Shown here: one piece after another, positions 1-6,112 of the stretch | How the letters are laid out: every line of letters starts with the position of its first letter | Numbering within the stretch: the first letter of the stretch is position 1 | Source of the DNA: CAKRPJ01 sp934376955 | GTDB taxonomy: Bacteria > Bacillota > Clostridia > Lachnospirales > Lachnospiraceae | Length of the DNA stretch: 11,481 nt | NCBI GenBank assembly: GCA_934376955.1 | Contig: CAKRPJ010000057.1 | Location: 1-11,481 of the forward strand | Direction of reading: 5' to 3' | Position numbers and translations under genes: made by a program | Notes under the pieces: generated by a model | Told to the model about the DNA's origin: nothing | What the model saw: the letters and a program-made list of their open reading frames with translations, nothing else | Databases searched by the model: none

Positions 1-2517
1 CTGGATATGCTGGCAGATGGAGAAATAGATATACTTGGAAGTGTCAGTTATACACCGGAAAGAGCAGAATCTATCGATTTTTCGACCTATGCAGAGGGAA
101 CAGAACGATATTGGATCTATACCCGGGAAGACCATATGAATCTTACGGAGAGTGATCTGAAGCAGATGAATGGCTGCCGTATCGGTGTTGAAGATGGAAG
201 CAATCAGAAAGAGCTTCTGGAAAAATGGCTGGACAGCAATCAGATCCAGGCAGAGGTTGTTGCCTGTAAAGACTATGATGAAATGGTAGAAAAACTGGAT
301 ACAGATGAACTGGATGCACTTGTGATCCCGGCGCTGTCTGTCAACGGCGATTTTATTGCAATCGCCAATATCGGTGCAAGTGACTGTTATTTCGGTGTAT
401 CAAAATCCAGACCGGATCTGTTAAAGGAATTAAATTCAGCTCTGGAAGAAATCAACAATACAGAAACAGATTACAGCAGCAAGCTGTATGCCCATTATGA
501 AGGAAAAGCGGTCATAAATTATGCACTCAACAAGGAAGAAAAACAATGGCTGGATGCACATGAAAATACAATCCGTGTGGGATATCTAAAGGATAATCTT
601 CCTTTTTGTGGTGAAGAAAATGGGAAACTGGCAGGAATCCTTGGAACTGTTTTGGATACTGTCCAGGGAAAATATGAAATCACGATCAAAGCAGTTTCCT
701 GTTCCACGGGAGTAGAGATGAATGAGGCATTGCAATCTGGTAAAATAGATATTGCAGGTCCTATCATTCGGGATTTTTATACACAGGAACAGTTTCAGGT
801 GGTTTTGACGGATGAAATCTTTGATATTACGCCGGTTGTTATTTACAAAGGAAATGAATATAGCGGCAGTCTCTCTACAATCGCAACGACAGAGACCTCA
901 CTGTATTCTGGATTGATGGTGTCCTTTCTTTTTCCGGATGCAGAAATTAAACAATATGATACACAGGAAGAATGCCTGGAGGCAGTAGCAGATGGAAAAG
1001 TAGCAGCAACTGTTATTCCATCTTCAAAGATCAATATTCTTAATGAAAGTCCACTGACCAAAAGCCTGTCATTTGCAGAAATGGCAAAACGGCAGGAATT
1101 AGGAATGTTCACGACGAGAGAAAACCGAAGAGCAGCTACCATTATCAATAAAGCAATTGAGCAGTCCTCCAATATTTTAAATGGCGTTGTCCTTGCACAG
1201 AATTCTGTTTCGGAAAAGAAAATGACCTTACAGGATGTCCTTGCGGAGTATGCAGGCTTAGGGATCGTGGTTTCATTTGTGATTATTTTTGTACTGCTTC
1301 TTCTGGTTTATTCTCTTTCAGTAAGTAGAAAAAAACAGATGGAAGCCCTGAAAGAAGCACAGAATGCAAATGCGGCGAATATTGCAAAAACGACGTTCCT
1401 GAATCATATGTCCCATGATATCAGGACACCGATGAATGCAATTGTTGGATTTACAGATATTGCCTTGAAGAAGAAGCCGGACAAAGAAGTGGAGGAGTGT
1501 CTGAAAAAGATCAGGCAGAGCTCAGAATATCTGATGACGCTTATTAATGATGTGCTGGATATCAGCCGCATTGAAAGTGGTAAACTGGAATATAAACCGG
1601 TACCGGTGGATCTCAGGAATATGGTAAATACTGTTTTGTCGATTGCAAGGGGGTATATAGAAAACCGTGATCTTAACTTGTATGTTTCAAGAGAAGAACT
1701 AAAAACTCCTTATGTGATGGCGGATGAACTCAGAATCAGGGAAGTATTGCTCAACATCATCAGTAATGCAATCAAATTTACAAAAGACGGAGGTACCATT
1801 TCATTTGTTGCAGAAAACTGTCCGGGTAATGATGAACATCATGTGATTGTTCGCTATCGTATATCGGATACCGGAATTGGTATGAGTGAGGAGTTCATAG
1901 ACAGAGTATTTGATGAGTTCAGTCAGGAAAATGATGGAGCAAGAACCAGTTATAGGGGAACCGGACTGGGAATGGCGATTGCTAAGAAATATGTAGATCT
2001 TATGGGTGGAAAAATTGAGGTCAGCAGCAGACAAAACATTGGTTCAACATTTACTGTAGAAATTCCACTGCGTATAGCAGAACAGGTACTGACTGAAAAG
2101 GAAGAAAAGCCAAGGAAAGATATGGATCTACATGGTTTGCATGTCCTTTTGGCAGAGGACAATGATTTAAACGCCGAGATAGCAGTATCTCTATTGGAAG
2201 AACAAGGGATGATCGTAACCAGAGCTGCCGATGGGAAATCAGCCCTGGCACAGTTTTGCAATACCGGTCCGGGGACTTTTAATTTGATTTTGATGGATAT
2301 TATGATGCCGGAAATGAATGGATATGAAACGACAAAAGCCATCAGAAATCTGTTTGACCGTCCGGATGGAAAGAAAATACCTATTATTGCAATGACGGGA
2401 AATGCATTTGCAGAGGATGTGCAGGCTGCTTTGAATGCTGGAATGGATGATCATGTGGCGAAGCCGGTTGATATGGGGATTTTAACATCGGTCATCACAA
2501 AATATATAGAACGATGA
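1..2517 (+). CDS. Hybrid sensor histidine kinase/response regulator with tandem solute-binding domains (5' truncated by window)
   Basis: Membrane sensor kinase that would bind a small ligand outside the cell, autophosphorylate on His and pass the phosphate to its own receiver domain. The reading frame is open from base 1, so the true start lies upstream; residues here count from the ATG at 7. Residues 1-165 are the end of one SBP_bac_3-like domain and about 180-405 a second. One membrane helix lies near 417-440, followed by a short coiled linker with no PAS domain. The HisKA H-box is HMSHDIRTP with His470. HATPase motifs follow: N-box Asn587, DTGIGM at 621-626, GTGLGM at 651-656. The C-terminal receiver has acidic residues E717/D718, phosphoacceptor D764 in LMDIMMP, T797 and K819. 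No HPt domain follows, so a separate phosphotransfer partner would be needed for a full relay. The ligand cannot be inferred. No clear terminator follows the TGA. Confidence 0.93.
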   Translation: MDMLADGEIDILGSVSYTPERAESIDFSTYAEGTERYWIYTREDHMNLTESDLKQMNGCRIGVEDGSNQKELLEKWLDSNQIQAEVVACKDYDEMVEKLDTDELDALVIPALSVNGDFIAIANIGASDCYFGVSKSRPDLLKELNSALEEINNTETDYSSKLYAHYEGKAVINYALNKEEKQWLDAHENTIRVGYLKDNLPFCGEENGKLAGILGTVLDTVQGKYEITIKAVSCSTGVEMNEALQSGKIDIAGPIIRDFYTQEQFQVVLTDEIFDITPVVIYKGNEYSGSLSTIATTETSLYSGLMVSFLFPDAEIKQYDTQEECLEAVADGKVAATVIPSSKINILNESPLTKSLSFAEMAKRQELGMFTTRENRRAATIINKAIEQSSNILNGVVLAQNSVSEKKMTLQDVLAEYAGLGIVVSFVIIFVLLLLVYSLSVSRKKQMEALKEAQNANAANIAKTTFLNHMSHDIRTPMNAIVGFTDIALKKKPDKEVEECLKKIRQSSEYLMTLINDVLDISRIESGKLEYKPVPVDLRNMVNTVLSIARGYIENRDLNLYVSREELKTPYVMADELRIREVLLNIISNAIKFTKDGGTISFVAENCPGNDEHHVIVRYRISDTGIGMSEEFIDRVFDEFSQENDGARTSYRGTGLGMAIAKKYVDLMGGKIEVSSRQNIGSTFTVEIPLRIAEQVLTEKEEKPRKDMDLHGLHVLLAEDNDLNAEIAVSLLEEQGMIVTRAADGKSALAQFCNTGPGTFNLILMDIMMPEMNGYETTKAIRNLFDRPDGKKIPIIAMTGNAFAEDVQAALNAGMDDHVAKPVDMGILTSVITKYIER

Positions 2518-2555
2518 CGCGTTTGTTGAAAAATGGATCGGAAAATTCATAATGG

Positions 2556-2648
2556 CATACATTTGCTACGCGAAGCATCGAACATGGAATTCCGTATAAG
2601 GTTTTACAGATTATCATGGGACATGGTGATCTGGTACAAACCTTATAA
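2556..2648 (+). pseudogene. Tyrosine recombinase (phage-type integrase) C-terminal remnant
   Basis: A short frame with no start codon reads HTFATR, then IEH, then GIPYKVLQIIMGHGD and ends at TAA (2646-2648). This is the box II pattern of tyrosine recombinases (RHTFATR...G-P-KVLQ-IMGHSD), including the conserved GH histidine. The catalytic Arg expected just before the first His is a Trp codon (TGG 2553-2555, one transition from CGG), and an in-frame TAA stands at 2550-2552. The downstream nucleophile Tyr is absent. It is therefore a dead scrap, not a gene. The motif match is seen directly; the family assignment rests on remembered consensus and was not searched. The 31 codons suggest an integrated element once ended or decayed here, between the kinase and the MBL gene. 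Confidence 0.6.
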
Positions 2649-2894
2649 AACAAGGCTTTTCTCAAAAATACCTCACCCGCTGCACAGGGCAAACAGGCAA
2701 GGTATTAAAAAGGGGAGGATAAGTATTAATCTTTTTCTTTTGTGATACTCCTATTATTGCCGTAATTTCCAATCCTATACATGTTTTGTGATTTTTTTAA
2801 TCAGAAAAAATTTCGCCCTATTCAGATAGTGAGTTATAGCAAATTTACTTTAGCGGCAGCGAGGTCTCTGATAAGGAGGTTGATATTATCGATA
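2649..2894. other. Intergenic stretch without recognisable gene
   Basis: AT-rich sequence between the recombinase remnant and the stop of the MBL gene. Reading frames here are short, lack Shine-Dalgarno sites and have no recognisable motif. An AT-only inverted repeat (seven T then seven A) near 2792-2811 is too weak to call a terminator, although it lies downstream of the minus-strand MBL gene. A short imperfect dyad (TGATAT...ATATCA, 2881-2897) overlaps that gene's stop codon. Confidence 0.5.
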
Positions 2895-4001
2895 TCATGG
2901 CTTGCATCTTCCGCAGGGGGAATAGCCGTCGGCAATGGCATCCTCCCGCGTGCCGGAAAATTGCTTTTTATTCTTTTCCTTAATATCATTTATGCTGGGA
3001 CAGGAGGGCAGGTGAAATTTCTTTGTATTTGTGTTAAGCACGTAATCGTATTTCGGTGAGCTTTCTGAAGTCACCTCATTTGCTTCATCAGCGGATACGG
3101 CTTTATTTTCTGTTCGGAAGGATACGGTTTTTCCATCGCTGCTGCAGATGATATCTCCCAGCTGATCCGTGCGGTAGATCTGTACTCCGGCATCTCTTAA
3201 ACGACTTAAGGTATTCTCGGAGGGATGCCCATAGCTGTTATTTTTACCAACGGAAATAACGGCATATTCCGGCATGATCTCCCGCAAAAACGGATAGGAG
3301 GTGGAGGTATCACTCCCGTGATGTCCAACTTTCAAAACCGTGCTGGAGAGATCACAGCCGGAAGCTAAGATATCCTGTTCTTCTTCCCTTTCTGCATCAC
3401 CGGTGAAAAGGAAGGAGGTGTCCTTATAGATAATCTTCATCACGATAGAAGTATTGTTGGTATTATCGGAGCCACGAAGCGGCCCGAGGATCTGTACAGT
3501 CGAAGAACCCAGCGGATAGGTATCACCGGCTTTAGGGACAGTTATGGACTTGTTCTGCTGTGAGACATACTTTTGAAAGCTTTTAAAGGCTTTACTCTCA
3601 TAGGTGGTAACAGGACAAAGAATTGTCTCTGCTTCCGCAAAATTCAGAGCGCCGGACAGACCTCCAACATGATCCTCATGGGCATGGGTACACACGACAT
3701 AATCCAGATGTCTGATATCCAGTTTTTCAAGATAAGAATAGATCAGGCTGGAATCCTCTGTATTTCCGCCATCGATCAGCATGCTTTTGCCATCGCATAG
3801 AACCAGAGCGGCATCAGCCTGTCCGACATCGATAAAATGTACGGTAAAGTCAGACTCATTGCCGGAAGTGTCTGCTCTTGTGCTCAGAGCAGGCAGAAGC
3901 CGGGAACACAAGCCGGCAGCAATGAGAAAAAGTATTGTAAGAAACAGCACAAGAATGGAATGAAACGGTGCTTTTGATGTTTTCTTTATCTTTTGGTTCA
4001 T
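2895..4001 (-). CDS. ComEC/Rec2-like MBL-fold hydrolase, exported, with C-terminal Ada-like zinc-binding tail
   Basis: Predicted exported metal-dependent hydrolase, 368 aa, of the family related to the metallo-beta-lactamase domain of competence protein ComEC. Residues 14-33 form a hydrophobic signal or anchor segment; there is no proper lipobox, and STRA-D near 41-44 could be a signal peptidase I site. The MBL core begins DFTVHFIDVGQADAALV; the metal ligands are seen as THAHEDH (105-111), GD (201-202) and KVGHHGSD (224-231). After a linker, residues 318-368 form a small domain with His330-x3-Cys334 and Cys363-x2-Cys366, resembling the Ada zinc module with the first Cys replaced by His. Such stand-alone proteins are widespread in Firmicutes; nuclease or phosphodiesterase activity is plausible from ComEC but unproven. 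The start is supported by AGGAGG 8 bases upstream (4010-4015) and a good promoter. Confidence 0.92.
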   Translation of the reverse strand: MNQKIKKTSKAPFHSILVLFLTILFLIAAGLCSRLLPALSTRADTSGNESDFTVHFIDVGQADAALVLCDGKSMLIDGGNTEDSSLIYSYLEKLDIRHLDYVVCTHAHEDHVGGLSGALNFAEAETILCPVTTYESKAFKSFQKYVSQQNKSITVPKAGDTYPLGSSTVQILGPLRGSDNTNNTSIVMKIIYKDTSFLFTGDAEREEEQDILASGCDLSSTVLKVGHHGSDTSTSYPFLREIMPEYAVISVGKNNSYGHPSENTLSRLRDAGVQIYRTDQLGDIICSSDGKTVSFRTENKAVSADEANEVTSESSPKYDYVLNTNTKKFHLPSCPSINDIKEKNKKQFSGTREDAIADGYSPCGRCKP

Positions 4002-4065
4002 TTGAATTTCCTCCTCGACTTAAACTGCTTCGGTTAAAAAAAAATTCCGGGAGAAGCTCGCGTCA

Positions 4066-4094
4066 ATTATAAGACGATACTCGATAAAAATCAA
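4066..4094 (-). promoter_or_regulatory. SigA-type promoter of the MBL hydrolase gene
   Basis: On the minus strand TTGATT (4094-4089), a 17-base spacer and a perfect TATAAT (4071-4066). Transcription would start near 4059, giving a leader of about 58 bases that contains a run of nine T (4036-4044 on the complementary strand) before the AGGAGG site. Confidence 0.7.
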
Positions 4095-4118
4095 ATATTT
4101 TGAACGCAGATAAGTATT

Positions 4119-4154
4119 CCCCCGCTTCAAGTGCGCGGAGCACTAAGCGGCGGG
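4119..4154. repeat. Strong imperfect hairpin just outside the left inverted repeat
   Basis: The arms are CCC, CCGCTT, AGTGC, then loop GCGGA, then GCACT, AAGCGG, GGG, interrupted only by a two-base bulge (CA) on the left and one base (C) on the right. About 14 base pairs. It abuts the left 103-bp repeat. It has no T-run on either side, so it is more likely part of a palindromic intergenic repeat than a terminator. Confidence 0.6.
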
Positions 4155-4159
4155 TGAGG

Positions 4160-4262
4160 GGGGATGCTTATGTCAGTGGGAGTTGAAAGCTCCCACTGAC
4201 AGATCGCGAAGCGACTGCGTTCATGAGCAAGTAGCGAAGCGGATTGCGAATGTCCGCTTTAC
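4160..4262 (+). repeat. 103-bp inverted repeat, left copy
   Basis: Identical at 101 of 103 positions to the reverse complement of 5891-5993. It contains a perfect 12-bp hairpin (TGTCAGTGGGAG at 4171-4182, seven-base loop, CTCCCACTGACA at 4190-4201) and a second 7-bp hairpin (AAGCGGA 4237-4243 with TCCGCTT 4253-4259). Between them lie short echoes of GCGAAGCG. No open frame crosses it. It looks like a dispersed intergenic palindromic element rather than an IS end; no transposase is nearby. Confidence 0.93.
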
Positions 4263-4315
4263 GCAAAAGAGATAAATGCTCATGATAACAAAAGTAGTAA
4301 TTTAACCATTGGTTC

Positions 4316-4344
4316 AAGACATTTTGATAAAATTAAGGTATGAT
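4316..4344 (+). promoter_or_regulatory. Possible promoter of the first XRE gene
   Basis: AAGACA (4316-4321) and TATGAT (4339-4344) are separated by 17 bases, 48 bases before the GTG start of the HTH gene. The -35 is weak (4/6 to consensus). The more obvious TTGATA at 4324 is only nine bases from this -10 and cannot pair with it. Confidence 0.35.
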
Positions 4345-4392
4345 AGACACATGGAGAGACGGACAGACCATAGTGATGGAAGGTGAGGAATC

Positions 4393-4845
4393 GTGCGGAT
4401 ATCAAAAAAGGGAACCGGAAAGAATATACGAAAGCTCCTCGCAGAAAAAGAAATTACAGTGAGGGAAATACAGGAGGAGATGGAGCTGGACAGTCCTCAA
4501 GCGGTCTATAAATGGCTGAATGGGAAAGCGCTGCCTTCTCTGGAGAACTTAATGACACTGGGAGATATACTGAATGTGTCGATGGAGGAAATTCTGGCGG
4601 TAGAAGATACGGGAGAAAAAACGGTTCATAATAAGCGTAAAGAGAGGATCTTTGATTATCCTTCGGTGCCGCACGCATATCTGCTTACAAGAATTGCCCA
4701 TTATAATGAGCTAAGTCTTTTGATATCTGATTCAAAAACGGACTGGATATCACCAAAAGTACAGAGTGTACGATACGATAAAAAAGTGCCGTCTCCGGAT
4801 AAAATACCAAAAATAAAGTCAAACCAGAATTTCCCTGAAAGATAG
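4393..4845 (+). CDS. XRE-family helix-turn-helix regulator
   Basis: Predicted cytoplasmic DNA-binding protein of 150 aa. Residues 6-70 form an XRE/Cro-type HTH (GTGKNIRKLL, then the SPQAVYKWLNG recognition region, then LPSLENLMTLGDILNVSMEEILAV). The PQAVYKW signature is typical of a small regulator family common in Lachnospiraceae. The remaining 75 or so residues are basic and polar with no recognised domain. The start is GTG, chosen because AGGTGAGG (4381-4388) lies just upstream and the HTH begins at once. It sits just inside the left 103-bp repeat and is convergent with the next regulator. Its targets are unknown; it may govern the module or act elsewhere. Confidence 0.8.
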   Translation: MRISKKGTGKNIRKLLAEKEITVREIQEEMELDSPQAVYKWLNGKALPSLENLMTLGDILNVSMEEILAVEDTGEKTVHNKRKERIFDYPSVPHAYLLTRIAHYNELSLLISDSKTDWISPKVQSVRYDKKVPSPDKIPKIKSNQNFPER

Positions 4846-4855
4846 AAAATTGCAG

Positions 4856-4898
4856 AAAAGAAAAAGGATTCTTCCGGAAGAAAGAGTCTTTCCGGAAG
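4856..4898 (-). terminator. Probable terminator of the minus-strand XRE gene, in the convergent gap
   Basis: Hairpin CTTCCGGAA (4871-4879) with TTCCGGAAG (4890-4898), loop of ten. Read on the minus strand it is followed after five bases by a T-rich run (complement of 4856-4865). On the plus strand no T-run follows, so it is less convincing for the converging gene. Confidence 0.5.
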
Positions 4899-4952
4899 CA
4901 GATCTTGATTTGTGGCGGGAAATGCGAAATAGGATGATTCCCAAAACTGGGA

Positions 4953-5195
4953 TCAATCCAGAAGATCCTCATACGAAACATTGAGCGTTTTTGCCAGAAC
5001 ACGCAATTCGATATCGGTTACAAAGCGCTGACCGCTTTCTATCCGCTGGATCGCATTTTTATCAACATCGAGGCCCTGAATCTGGAGCATATCGGCGAGC
5101 TCTCTTTGCGATATATGCTTTATCTTAAGGCGCAATTGCCGGATCTTTGGGCCGCAGATATTGTTTGTGCCGGATTCGGATTTATTTTTATACAT
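4953..5195 (-). CDS. Small XRE-family repressor (HTH only)
   Basis: 80-aa protein that is essentially a single HTH_3/XRE domain: GPKIRQLRLK (15-24), SQRELADMLQ (29-38), KNAIQRIESGQRFVTDIEL (46-64), LAKTLNVSYEDLL. This sub-type, with the extra residues between the two central helices, is common in Clostridia as a local repressor. ATG start with GGGAG five to eight bases upstream (5203-5207). It diverges from the DUF5348-like gene, and the shared gap carries two copies of a dyad sequence, so it is the natural candidate to bind there. There is no effector or peptidase domain, so how repression is relieved is not visible. It ends convergently against the first XRE gene. Confidence 0.87.
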   Translation of the reverse strand: MYKNKSESGTNNICGPKIRQLRLKIKHISQRELADMLQIQGLDVDKNAIQRIESGQRFVTDIELRVLAKTLNVSYEDLLD

Positions 5196-5210
5196 AACAT
5201 TCTCCCTCTA

Positions 5211-5229
5211 TGACATTCACTGATTGCCA
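5211..5229. promoter_or_regulatory. Candidate operator O1 (imperfect dyad)
   Basis: TGACATTCACTGATTGCCA: left arm TGACATT, five-base centre, right arm matching the inverse at five of seven positions. It covers the -35 (TTGCCA) of the plus-strand promoter and lies 16 bases before the repressor's own start codon. Confidence 0.6.
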
Positions 5230-5252
5230 GCAAGATAAATATATGTTAATAT
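5224..5252 (+). promoter_or_regulatory. Extended -10 SigA promoter of the DUF5348-like gene
   Basis: TTGCCA (5224-5229), 17-base spacer, TAATAT (5247-5252) preceded by TG at 5244-5245. Predicted transcription start near 5259, inside the gap between the two operator copies. The -35 overlaps O1, and O2 begins about five bases after the start point, an arrangement that fits direct repression. Confidence 0.65.
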
Positions 5253-5263
5253 TGGCCTTATGG

Positions 5264-5282
5264 TGACATTTACTGAATGTCA
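5264..5282. promoter_or_regulatory. Candidate operator O2 (perfect dyad)
   Basis: TGACATTTACTGAATGTCA is a perfect inverted repeat (7-5-7) and shares TGACATTYACTGA with O1. The centres of O1 and O2 are 53 bp apart, about five helical turns, so dimers could bind on the same face. On the minus strand it also contains TTGACA (5283-5278), a possible -35 for the repressor gene, although no good -10 follows. Confidence 0.65.
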
Positions 5283-5315
5283 AATAATGAGAATGTTTAC
5301 GGAGGTCGCAGGAAT

Positions 5316-5744
5316 ATGGAATTGAAGATGTATGCGGAAAAGATCCGCAGCTTGAAAATGGACTGTGATATATTTTTGAAAGAAAACAAAGAGGCTATTA
5401 TCGAGTTTATGCGGAAAAAGGATATAACGGCAGAAGAAAATCTTGAAAAAGAGATTTTGTTTGAGCTTCTTGATGCAGTAAACGGGATATGTCATGCCGC
5501 AGACTATATGGCAGCAGAGGTAACGGCAGAAGGTTTTCTCGGGCGCGATCAGAACGGGGAGATCACCTTTGAAAACAAAGTGCTTCCGCTAATGTCTGAA
5601 ATAGAGGTATACCTGTATGATGAAGATGCGGGTATGGACGTGTGGACGAGAGTATTTGTTGGTGGAAAAGAGAAACGGTATCTTGTCGGAATAGGGAAAG
5701 ACTATGATATCATCGGGTTGAAAGCACGCATACGGATGAATTAA
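5316..5744 (+). CDS. DUF5348-like protein of unknown function
   Basis: Cytoplasmic protein of 142 aa with no signal or membrane segment. The N-terminal half (1-70) is charged and helical. The C-terminal half (72-142) runs GFLGRDQNGEITF, a short conserved W at 110, RYLVGI (121-126) and GLKARIR at the end, the pattern I associate with DUF5348, a small domain found in Firmicutes accessory regions. That assignment is from memory of the family and is moderate. I chose the ATG at 5316 because GGAGG (5301-5305) lies ten bases upstream; the frame also opens at 5277, but that start falls inside operator O2 and has no ribosome site. Repression by the divergent XRE protein is inferred. Confidence 0.7.
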   Translation: MELKMYAEKIRSLKMDCDIFLKENKEAIIEFMRKKDITAEENLEKEILFELLDAVNGICHAADYMAAEVTAEGFLGRDQNGEITFENKVLPLMSEIEVYLYDEDAGMDVWTRVFVGGKEKRYLVGIGKDYDIIGLKARIRMN

Positions 5745-5763
5745 AGCGGAAAAAACGGCAAAG

Positions 5764-5838
5764 AAAAAGGCCATGAGCTGAGGGCAATTTCTGACAGAAG
5801 AAGATTCTGAGATCAAATGCACAAGCTCTTGGCTTTTT
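5764..5838 (+). terminator. Structured RNA/terminator after the DUF5348-like gene
   Basis: GCCATGAGCT (5770-5779) pairs with AGCTCTTGGC (5824-5833) with one mismatch and is followed by six T, so it can terminate transcription. The 44-base interior is itself foldable: GCAATTT (5784-5790) with AAATGC (5815-5820), and CAGAA (5795-5799) with TTCTG (5805-5809) capped by GAAGA. Between the two inner stems, CTGA faces AGATC, which allows tandem G-A pairs. This is more elaborate than a plain terminator. It begins 25 bases after the stop codon. It is partly symmetric and could also stop minus-strand transcripts. Confidence 0.55.
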
Positions 5839-5890
5839 TATTTCGATCGATATGCTTATATCCGGAGAAGTTGATTATCCGGCAAGTTTT

Positions 5891-5993
5891 GTAAAGCGGA
5901 CATTCGCAATCCGCTTCACTACTTGCTCATGAACGCAGTCGCTTTGCGATCTGTCAGTGGGAGCTTTCAACTCCCACTGACATAAGCATCCCC
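5891..5993 (-). repeat. 103-bp inverted repeat, right copy
   Basis: Reverse complement of 4160-4262 with two differences. It contains the same 12-bp hairpin (5950-5980) and 7-bp hairpin (5894-5916). With the left copy it brackets a 1628-bp interior holding the two XRE genes and the DUF5348-like gene. Confidence 0.93.
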
Positions 5994-6030
5994 ATCATCC
6001 AAGTGTGCAAAGTACAGAGCAGCAGGCAGG

Positions 6031-6063
6031 GCAAGCGGAGTGCAAATGTTTGCTGTCCTTGCT
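6031..6063. repeat. Degenerate relative of the repeat's end hairpin
   Basis: Segments GCAAGCGGA, GCAAA, TTTGC, TCC and TTGC form an interrupted hairpin, and the stretch AAGCGGAGTGCAAATG resembles AAGCGGATTGCGAATG of the 103-bp element. It is followed by CTTTACG, as the left copy is by CTTTACGC. It has no T-run. It reads as a diverged partial copy, in the same orientation as the left repeat. Confidence 0.4.
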
Positions 6064-6112
6064 TTACGTGTTTGCTTTACTCAGACATTATGTGTACTCC
6101 ATCGGAGCATAG

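Noticed and set aside
2595..2647. 10-bp inverted repeat TATAAGGTTT / AAACCTTATA
   Set aside because: It falls within the recombinase remnant, with a 33-base loop and no T-run, so it is probably chance or a relic.
2533..2745. 70-codon plus-strand frame after the kinase
   Set aside because: No ribosome site and no protein-like composition; the recombinase remnant lies in another frame of the same stretch.
4324..4344. TTGATA with TATGAT as a promoter
   Set aside because: Only nine bases separate the hexamers.
5277..5315. Earlier ATG for the DUF5348-like gene
   Set aside because: It lies inside operator O2 without a Shine-Dalgarno site; GGAGG is placed for the ATG at 5316.
4160..5993. CRISPR array or IS element
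   Set aside because: There are only two long repeats in inverted orientation, no regular spacers and no transposase gene between or beside them.
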